From Candidatus Omnitrophota bacterium (GTDB taxonomy: Bacteria; Omnitrophota; Gorgyraeia; Gygaellales; Profunditerraquicolaceae), in NCBI GenBank assembly GCA_016931435.1, contig JAFGET010000126.1, positions 1-5,008 of the forward strand: a stretch of DNA of 5,008 nt. Reading direction: 5' to 3'. Within the stretch, counting starts at the first letter, position 1. Each line of letters opens with the position of its first letter. Shown one piece after another: positions 1 through 4,218 of this stretch. The notes under the pieces were generated by a model, which was given only the letters and a program-made list of their open reading frames with translations, was not told the origin of the DNA and searched no databases. The translations under genes were made by a program, and so were the position numbers.

Positions 1-550
1 CTAATTTTTCTGCTAATACAGATTTCACTTCAGCAGGGTCCATTCCCAAAGCCCCTGCCATAGCATCAACATAGTTGTTGAATTCAGCGGCTCCTATTTC
101 ATGAAAAGTCTGCAGGGCCCCCAGAAAGTAATTTGGGTTACTTCTGAAGGCCGAAATTACAGCATCTTTTTCGAAAACACTCGAAAGTTCTGCTACATAA
201 AGAGATAAATTATCTAACCCTATGCTATCCAAAGTATCTAAAAACGCTTTATAGGCGGCGGGATCGGTTTCTGCCAGGTTATTCAGGATACTTTCTACTT
301 CCGCATAATCTAAAGACAAAGCAGTGGCTAATGCCTGAATATAGGGTGCGCGATCAACACTCCCATCCTCAGGTAAAACTGCATCATCTTCGATTAACTG
401 CGCTGCGGGAACGTAGCTTTTTGAAGGATTATATTGCGGGATAAAGGTAGATTTTTCATTATAGAAAGTTTCTGCGTCTAAAGCAAAGCTGTATAAAATA
501 AATGCCGAAGATATTAGAAAAGCTATGGATGCTTTGAAGATTTTTTTCAT
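1..550 (-). CDS. Secreted helical-repeat protein, N-terminal part (runs off the window)
   Basis: I do not recognise a named family. The frame is open from an ATG at 550 to the window edge, giving 183 residues with no stop. Residues 1-23 form a classic Sec signal peptide: MKKIFK, a hydrophobic core, and a likely cut after SFA. Residues 24-68 look like an extended linker. From residue 70 on, the chain is acidic, alanine-rich and predicted helical, with a recurring unit starting at Y70, Y118 and Y160. The clearest matches are YIQALATALSLDYAEVES against YVDAMAGALGMDPAEVKS (residues 70 and 160 on), and P97-M122 against P139-M164 at an exact offset of 42 (shared P, I-G and Y-V). The protein is therefore probably a larger exported repeat protein, perhaps an adhesin or scaffold; that role is inference. 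The start codon is supported by the signal peptide, although the Shine-Dalgarno is weak. A terminator-like leader hairpin lies just upstream. Confidence 0.8.
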   Translation of the reverse strand, partial: MKKIFKASIAFLISSAFILYSFALDAETFYNEKSTFIPQYNPSKSYVPAAQLIEDDAVLPEDGSVDRAPYIQALATALSLDYAEVESILNNLAETDPAAYKAFLDTLDSIGLDNLSLYVAELSSVFEKDAVISAFRSNPNYFLGALQTFHEIGAAEFNNYVDAMAGALGMDPAEVKSVLAEKL

Positions 551-562
551 CTTAGTTTAAGT

Positions 563-612
563 AAAAATAAAAAACCGAGTTACCACGTATGATTCTTTAC
601 GCTTGAACTCGG
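563..612 (-). terminator. Rho-independent terminator-like hairpin in the leader
   Basis: Stem CCGAGTT/AACTCGG (7 bp) encloses a second stem, CGTA/TACG (601-598 with 589-586). The hairpin is followed on the minus strand by TTTTTTATTTTT (574-563). It ends 12 bases before the ATG at 550. It could end transcription of the macro-Nudix operon or act as an attenuator for the gene at 550-1. The alternative pairings just upstream favour the attenuator reading, but this is inferred. Confidence 0.5.
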
Positions 613-636
613 ATTACATCCTTATCCGATCCGTGG
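575..636 (-). promoter_or_regulatory. Structured 5' leader with alternative hairpins (riboswitch- or attenuator-like)
   Basis: Read on the minus strand, this leader of the secreted repeat protein can form mutually exclusive pairings. CGGAT (628-624) pairs with ATCCG (614-610), and CCACG (636-632) can pair with CGTGG (587-583). The terminator-like stem CCGAGTT (612-606) with AACTCGG (581-575) reuses the CCG of the first pairing, and its inner stem reuses part of CGTGG. If CCACG/CGTGG and CCGAGTT/AACTCGG form together they make a pseudoknot. The 5' part, AAAGCCACGGATC (641-629), resembles the AAAGCCACGG segment of c-di-GMP-I (GEMM) riboswitches. The rest of that consensus, including the tetraloop hairpin, is not evident, so I do not assign a class. 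Confidence 0.4.
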
Positions 637-654
637 CTTTAATCGATTTAAGGA

Positions 655-692
655 ATTATATATAGTATCTGAATAAAGTTTGCCATAAACAA
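655..692 (-). promoter_or_regulatory. Weak candidate promoter for the secreted repeat gene
   Basis: On the minus strand, TTGTTT (692-687) is followed after 17 bases by GATACT (669-664). A perfect TATAAT occurs slightly further on (660-655) but lacks a good -35 at standard spacing. Either -10 would start transcription just before the structured leader. The region is AT-rich, so chance matches are likely. Confidence 0.3.
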
Positions 693-762
693 ATGAGTGT
701 TTCAATAAAAATAACTGACTTTTTTTTTAGTTAACAATAAGGGTGGGTGCGGTCAATAAAAC

Positions 763-1695
763 CTAACTTTTGGTACGCAGGTAGTTTTGCAGGATGTTTT
801 TATGGTCAAAGGCAAAGTCTATCTTTTCTAACTCTTTTATTTTTAATACCTTAATGCCTGCGGCGTCATCTCCAGCCCGGGGCCTCCCTTTTCCTTTAGC
901 CGTAAATACTGTAGCGATGGTATGAAAGCGCGGGTCGCGGCCAGGCGCAGAATAAGTATGGAATTGTTTTAGGTCTTCTAAATCCAGTCCGGTCTCCTCT
1001 TTGGCCTCTCGGATCACCGCATCTTCCAGGCTTTCCCCATAATCTACAAAACCTCCGGGAAGAGCCCAGCCAAAAGGAGGATTACTTCTTTCTATCAGCA
1101 CGATCCCGCCCTCTATCTCAATGATGGCATCTACTGTAGTAAAAGGACCGCGGGACAATTTGGTAGTGACGTATTCCAGATACCCCAGGACGCCTTTATT
1201 AAAAACAACTGAAGCTTCTTCATCGTATAGGCAAAAAATTATCTCCTTTAATCCGGGATCGCCTTCTCTTAAATACTTCAATACCTCCTGGGCCATGATC
1301 TTGGCTGATGCCAGCAAAGGGAATCCGCCGGTACCGCAACCTAATGCCGGAAAGGCGATAGAAGATATGTTTAATTTTTGTGCAAGCCTCAAGGAACTCC
1401 TGCAAGATTCGCGGATCTTGACCTCGTCTGTTTTAAAATCCATGCCCATGGTGGCGGCATGGATGACGTATTTTGCCGAAAGTTTCCCCGCGCCGGTAGC
1501 TACAGACTCGCCTATTTTGATCGGGCCTTTTTTGACCGCTTCTTCCTCAACTACCTGCCCGCCTTTTTTCTTGATCGCCCCCGCCACTCCCCCGCCCATG
1601 ACCAGTTTGTTATTGGCGGCGTTTACGATGGCATCGACTTTTAATTCCGTAATATCGCCCTGAATGATCTTAATTTCGGTATTTTTAATTTTCAT
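763..1695 (-). CDS. Macrodomain-Nudix fusion: probable ADP-ribose-releasing and ADP-ribose pyrophosphatase enzyme
   Basis: This is a two-domain cytoplasmic protein of 310 residues. Residues 1 to about 175 are a macrodomain: QGDIT near residue 12, DAIVNAANN (21-29), the glycine-rich MGGGVAGAIKKKGG (33-46), and the ligand loop FPALGCGTGGFP (115-126). Residues 184-309 are a Nudix hydrolase with a complete Nudix box: GFVDYGE (215-221), seven residues, then REAKEETGL (229-237). Flanking segments such as NPPFGWALPGG and RDPRFHT resemble ADP-ribose pyrophosphatases. By family knowledge, macrodomains bind or hydrolyse ADP-ribosyl or O-acetyl-ADP-ribosyl groups, and such Nudix enzymes split ADP-ribose to AMP and ribose 5-phosphate. 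A two-step channel is inferred. I chose ATG 1695 because the macrodomain begins there. A TTG at 1779 would overlap yjbQ by 11 bases and add 28 low-complexity residues translated through a hairpin. The stop is TAG. Confidence 0.93.
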   Translation of the reverse strand: MKIKNTEIKIIQGDITELKVDAIVNAANNKLVMGGGVAGAIKKKGGQVVEEEAVKKGPIKIGESVATGAGKLSAKYVIHAATMGMDFKTDEVKIRESCRSSLRLAQKLNISSIAFPALGCGTGGFPLLASAKIMAQEVLKYLREGDPGLKEIIFCLYDEEASVVFNKGVLGYLEYVTTKLSRGPFTTVDAIIEIEGGIVLIERSNPPFGWALPGGFVDYGESLEDAVIREAKEETGLDLEDLKQFHTYSAPGRDPRFHTIATVFTAKGKGRPRAGDDAAGIKVLKIKELEKIDFAFDHKNILQNYLRTKS

Positions 1696-1709
1696 ATAGC
1701 TTTTATATC

Positions 1710-1736
1710 CACCTTGCCCTATCGGAAGGGCAAGTG
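1710..1736 (-). repeat. Intergenic hairpin between yjbQ and the macro-Nudix gene
   Basis: CTTGCCCT (1713-1720) and AGGGCAAG (1727-1734) form a perfect 8-bp stem with a 6-base loop. Alternatively, CAC/GTG pairs extend a 7-bp core with one bulged base. No T-run follows on the minus strand, so it is not a simple terminator. The GGTGG (1713-1709) ahead of the ATG at 1695 overlaps the 3' arm, so the hairpin could mask a distant ribosome site. It may equally be a dispersed palindromic repeat. Confidence 0.6.
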
Positions 1737-1768
1737 CCCCACCCTCCTGCGGGGCCGCTTTCAACAAA

Positions 1769-2185
1769 TTACTCTCCAATAATCTTAATTAATACTCTTT
1801 TTCTACGCTGGCCGTCAAACTCTCCGTAAAAGATCCGTTCCCACGGCCCGAAATCAAGTTTCCCCGCGGTAATCGCAACCATTACCTCCCTGCCCATAAT
1901 AGTCCTTTTTAAGTGAGCGTCGGCATTATCTTCGCCGGTCAAATTATGCCGGTATTTGTCCTTGCCGTAAGGAGCAAGTTTTTCTACCCATTGGACAAAA
2001 TCCTGATGTAATCCGCTTTCATCATCATTGATGAATACGCTAGAGGTAATATGCATGGCATTGACCAGGCATAATCCTTCTTTAACACAGCTTTTTTGCA
2101 CTGCTTCTTCCACCTCCGCAGTGATATTTATCAGCTCCTGCCGGTTTCTTGTATTAAAGGTAAGGTAATGCGTATAAGACTTCAT
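1769..2185 (-). CDS. yjbQ: YjbQ family (UPF0047) secondary thiamine-phosphate synthase-like protein
   Basis: The full-length product has 138 residues, the usual size of the family. Family signatures are all present: MHITSSVFINDDESGL (44-59), YRHNLTGEDNADAHLKRT (78-95), and the C-terminal AGKLDFGPWERIFYGEFDG (107-125) followed by QRRKRVLIKI. Conserved histidines H45, H80 and H91 are candidates for the metal or active site. Members of the family have been shown to relieve thiE defects when over-expressed, hence the annotation as a secondary thiamine-phosphate synthase; the true physiological reaction is less certain. The ATG overlaps the TGA of the upstream protease gene as ATGA, which suggests translational coupling. 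The stop TAA lies 73 bases before the preferred start of the macro-Nudix gene. No thiamine genes are visible nearby. Confidence 0.95.
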   Translation of the reverse strand: MKSYTHYLTFNTRNRQELINITAEVEEAVQKSCVKEGLCLVNAMHITSSVFINDDESGLHQDFVQWVEKLAPYGKDKYRHNLTGEDNADAHLKRTIMGREVMVAITAGKLDFGPWERIFYGEFDGQRRKRVLIKIIGE

Positions 2186-2862
2186 TCTATCTTCTCTAAA
2201 ATTAATTTTTTGTTTTTCTGGTCTATCTTAAAATTGAATTTTTTAAAAAACGACATCCCCAGCAGCCCGTCGTTTAGGCTAGGATCATCTATATCTTCCA
2301 ATAAGACCGCGGCTTCCACCTCGCGCGCCTCCATATCCTGTATTTTTATGCTGTCTAAAATAATATATCTGGCGTCGATCTTACGCCCGTCTACAAGCTG
2401 CATCTGAAGCTTCTTCTCTCTTTCGCCAAAAACCAACCCTAACTTCTCTGCCGTCTTATGCAACAATACCACTAATGAAGCTCCGGTATCAATGACCAAA
2501 GAAGCGCCTACCCTGTTATTCAAAAGAACGTCTACCCCTAAATAATTTTTTCCTTTATGCAGGTCTATGCCTTTGGGCGCGCGTTCTTTTTTTGCCCTCT
2601 CTTCTTCTGCCTTGTTTTTTTGCGCCTGCCACTGCTGCCTGATATTCTGCGCTTCCTCATCGCTTGACCTGGATATGCTGGCTATTTCTTCCATAGGGAA
2701 CATCACCGTGCCAAAACCGATATTCAGTTCGATTTCCCGAGTATCCTCGCGCCTGACCAATCCTTCGATGCTGCGTCCGTTCTTTAAGTATAGGACATCG
2801 GCGCGGGCACAGAATACAAAAATAAAATAAAAAAGAGAGAGTATTATGCTTCTGGTGAGCAT
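2182..2862 (-). CDS. Exported retropepsin-like aspartic protease (clan AA)
   Basis: The product has 226 residues. Residues 1-21 form a signal peptide or N-terminal membrane anchor (hydrophobic LSLFYFIFVF, possible cut after ARA). Residues 22-66 form a small beta-rich module, DVLYLKNGRSIEGLV through GTVMFPMEEIASI, a pattern often found after signal peptides in exported proteins of uncertain role. Residues 67-98 are a highly charged helix, probably coiled coil, rich in E, K, Q and R. Residues 104-226 are the protease domain, with the catalytic motif VIDTGAS (123-129; D125 nucleophile) and the hydrophobic-hydrophobic-G signature DGLLGMSFFKKF (198-209). A single DTG means the enzyme should work as a homodimer, as in retropepsins. 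The substrate is unknown; the site of action is probably the periplasm. It overlaps yjbQ by 4 bases. The start is backed by the signal peptide, although no clear Shine-Dalgarno precedes it. Confidence 0.88.
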   Translation of the reverse strand: MLTRSIILSLFYFIFVFCARADVLYLKNGRSIEGLVRREDTREIELNIGFGTVMFPMEEIASISRSSDEEAQNIRQQWQAQKNKAEEERAKKERAPKGIDLHKGKNYLGVDVLLNNRVGASLVIDTGASLVVLLHKTAEKLGLVFGEREKKLQMQLVDGRKIDARYIILDSIKIQDMEAREVEAAVLLEDIDDPSLNDGLLGMSFFKKFNFKIDQKNKKLILEKIE

Positions 2863-2904
2863 GCGTCTTATAAAAGGAAGGATAGCTGCTTATAGGGCCA
2901 CACT

Positions 2905-2931
2905 AAAAAAAACTACCTAACCCAGATTAGG
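2905..2931 (-). terminator. Weak terminator-like hairpin after the small basic ORF
   Basis: CCTAA/TTAGG (2931-2927 with 2920-2916) forms a 5-bp stem with a 6-base loop, and eight Ts follow on the minus strand (2912-2905). The stem overlaps the TAG of the 26-codon ORF. It is short and AT-rich, so termination may be partial, allowing some transcription into the protease operon. Confidence 0.4.
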
Positions 2932-2997
2932 CTTTCTGCCTTTATTCGCCCTTTTAGAGCGCCAATTTAATTTTCCTCTGCGTTTACGTTTACCCAT
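2917..2997 (-). CDS. Small, very basic 26-residue protein (hypothetical)
   Basis: ATG at 2997 to TAG at 2919-2917 encodes 26 residues, of which six are Lys and six are Arg. The sequence starts MGKRKRRGKLNW and continues RSKRANKGRKP before a short end. Such a composition suggests binding to RNA or the ribosome. Length and the MGK..R..RGK start recall the tiny 30S protein Thx (bTHX), but the central part does not clearly match, so I do not assign it. The ORF sits alone between the repeat cluster and the protease gene, has its own terminator-like hairpin, and shows no obvious Shine-Dalgarno. Basic residues are encoded by a mixture of AAA, CGT, CGC, AGA, AGG and AAG codons, which makes a simple low-complexity artefact less likely. 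Whether it is translated cannot be settled from the sequence alone. Confidence 0.55.
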   Translation of the reverse strand: MGKRKRRGKLNWRSKRANKGRKPNLG

Positions 2998-3007
2998 AAA
3001 TGAGGCT

Positions 3008-3240
3008 ACAACTTACGGAACGAGCGAAGCGAGTGAACGTAAGTTGTTAAGCCGAATTTACTCCGAGCATGCGAGGAAATTCCAACAGAATTTCCGAGTG
3101 CTATACACGGAGATAAGATTGTTACCCATAACTTACGGAACGAGCGAAGCGAGTGAACGTAAGTTGTTAAGCCGAATTTACTCCGTGCATACGAGGAAAT
3201 TCCAACAGAATTTCCGAGTGATATGCGAGGAGCTAGATTA
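3008..3240. repeat. Two 120-base tandem repeat units with internal hairpins
   Basis: The unit at 3010 recurs at 3130, an offset of exactly 120. The first 51 bases are identical, and 97 of the first 103 match by my count. Each unit contains two hairpins. The first has arms AACTTACG/CGTAAGTT (3010-3017 with 3038-3045; 3130-3137 with 3158-3165). The second has arms GGAAATT/AATTTCC (3075-3081 with 3089-3095; 3195-3201 with 3209-3215) around the loop CCAACAG. The apparent reading frames across this repeat on both strands are by-products of the duplication. It may be a non-coding RNA element or a MITE/REP-like repeat. Confidence 0.85.
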
Positions 3241-3246
3241 TCATGC

Positions 3247-3290
3247 ACAATTTACGGAAGCCCACCGAAGGTGGGGTGAACGTAAATTGT
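3247..3290. repeat. Third, diverged copy of the first hairpin
   Basis: It stands another 120 bases on. The 10-bp stem ACAATTTACG/CGTAAATTGT (3247-3256 with 3281-3290) matches the first hairpin except for a C-G to T-A change that keeps the pairing. The tip is replaced: CCCACC-GAA-GGTGGG stands where the earlier copies have CGAGC-GAA-GCGAG. The GAA loop and the flanking GAA and TGAA are kept. Beyond 3300 the similarity fades. Confidence 0.75.
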
Positions 3291-3330
3291 ATGCGCGAAT
3301 CGAGAACCAAAATCTTTTGTTTAGCGAAAT

Positions 3331-3411
3331 CCCTGCCTACCGGCAGGCAGGCCGTTTTAGCGCTAGCGCCCGGCCTAATAGGATAGGCCGGCGTACCGCT
3401 TTTCTGCGGTA
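3331..3411. repeat. Cluster of short GC-rich palindromes
   Basis: Four separate inverted repeats follow closely. CTGCC/GGCAG sits around TACC within CCTGCCTACCGGCAGGCAGG (3332-3351). The perfect palindrome GCGCTAGCGC is at 3360-3369. CCGGCCTA/TAGGCCGG is an 8-bp stem at 3370-3377 with 3384-3391. TACCGC/GCGGTA is a 6-bp stem at 3394-3399 with 3406-3411. No coding frame of interest runs through them. Such elements commonly behave as dispersed intergenic repeats. Confidence 0.7.
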
Positions 3412-3412
3412 A

Positions 3413-3464
3413 CTCCGAGCCTAGGCTAAAATTATCGTTAATAATTTTAGCCTATTAGGCGAGG
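3413..3464 (-). terminator. Large hairpin at the 3' end of the CsgG operon
   Basis: A perfect 12-bp stem, GGCTAAAATTAT/ATAATTTTAGCC (3424-3435 with 3441-3452), has a 5-base loop. It is extended by GCCTA/TAGGC (3419-3423 with 3456-3460) across a 3-base bulge. It begins 10 bases after the stop codon of the CsgG-family gene. No T-run follows on the minus strand, so it would more likely stabilise the 3' end than act as a classic terminator. It may also simply belong to the repeat cluster. Confidence 0.45.
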
Positions 3465-3473
3465 CGATATTTA

Positions 3474-4217
3474 TTAGTACTTATAATAATTCGCCGGCGT
3501 AACCTGCGAGATATACCTTACCGCCTCAATTATGCAAATACGAATAGCTTTTTCCATCGGAGTATTGGCGTACATCGATAATCCTCCGCCTAAGGCAGAA
3601 CTGCCTAAGAAGCCGGCCATAAAACCGCCGGCAATATCCGATGCCTGCCCCTGCACGCGTGTTGCGGCTATTACTTCAGAAGTAGAAGCGTCAATAATAC
3701 GGATATCCAATGCCATATGCGCCTTATTTAAGGCCGCGCCTAATAAACCTCCTAATATGCCGCTGCCTACTCCACCGCCTCCTCCGATCCCGGCTTTACC
3801 TCCTGATGCCTGAGGCTCAAATTCGGTGACAGCCGCGGTAATGATCAAATCCGCGGTCTTAATCCTTCCTCTCTCTGCGCCTCCCGCTCCCTGCTGCGCG
3901 GCTCCGGATGCGGCCAATTCCTGCTCCTGCATTACCGCAGACAATACCTGGCGCTCCATTACCCTATAACGGTTACTATTGACTAAGGCAGTAGTAAGCA
4001 TATCCCTCAAGCCTGAGCCTATCTCAAAAGTCGCCTTGGCGGCCTTGACTTCAAAATCAGCTACGGCAATGCGCGCCTTAGGCCCTGAGTAAGGAGGTAA
4101 AGGGGCGGCGCCGGCATTATTATCAACCTGCGCGGTCGGCTGCATCAGGGAAGCGCATCCGGTCAAGCCTGTCATCAAAAAAACTACGCTAAAAAAACAA
4201 AAAAACCTCTTTAACAT
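3474..4217 (-). CDS. CsgG-family outer-membrane lipoprotein
   Basis: The product has 247 residues. It starts with a lipoprotein signal: a hydrophobic stretch ending in the lipobox LTGC, with the lipidated cysteine at C21. A proline- and alanine-rich linker follows to about residue 46. The CsgG core then shows RIAVADFEV (49-57), a helix GLRDMLTTALVNSNRYRVMERQ (69-90, typical of the family), ADLIITAAVTEF (122-133), a glycine-rich segment (139-161), LDIRIIDASTSEVIAA (170-185), and a second Gly/Ala-rich stretch (197-213). It ends with TPMEKAIRICIIEAV. CsgG forms the outer-membrane channel for curli subunits in enterobacteria, but relatives occur without curli and may serve other envelope tasks. 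No CsgA, CsgE or CsgF is visible here, so I give no symbol. It is second in a two-gene operon. GGAGG lies 8 bases before the ATG, within the end of the upstream gene. Confidence 0.9.
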   Translation of the reverse strand: MLKRFFCFFSVVFLMTGLTGCASLMQPTAQVDNNAGAAPLPPYSGPKARIAVADFEVKAAKATFEIGSGLRDMLTTALVNSNRYRVMERQVLSAVMQEQELAASGAAQQGAGGAERGRIKTADLIITAAVTEFEPQASGGKAGIGGGGGVGSGILGGLLGAALNKAHMALDIRIIDASTSEVIAATRVQGQASDIAGGFMAGFLGSSALGGGLSMYANTPMEKAIRICIIEAVRYISQVTPANYYKY

Positions 4218-4218
4218 T

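Noticed and set aside
575..650. Firm assignment as a c-di-GMP-I riboswitch
   Set aside because: Only the AAAGCCACGG-like stretch matches. The tetraloop hairpin and the downstream receptor part of the consensus could not be found.
722..736. Terminator after the macro-Nudix gene at the T9 run
   Set aside because: The run is Ts on the plus strand, hence As on the coding strand, and the flanking AGTTA/TAACT pairing is only 5 bp.
1121..1663. Plus-strand 180-codon reading frame opposite the macro-Nudix gene
   Set aside because: It lies antisense to a gene with intact domain motifs. Its proline/serine/alanine-rich product is typical of an antisense shadow.
3008..3290. CRISPR array
   Set aside because: The spacing is 120 bases and the 'spacers' are themselves repeated. 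There are too few units and no cas genes.
3006..3412. Reading frames of 80 (minus) and 122 (plus) codons over the repeat region
   Set aside because: Their apparent internal protein repeats simply mirror the 120-base DNA repeat and palindromes. There is no ribosome site, no recognisable domain, and both strands are open equally.
3413..3464. Integron attC site or classic rho-independent terminator
   Set aside because: No attC core sites or integrase are visible. On the minus strand no T-run follows the stem, so only a 3'-end hairpin is proposed.
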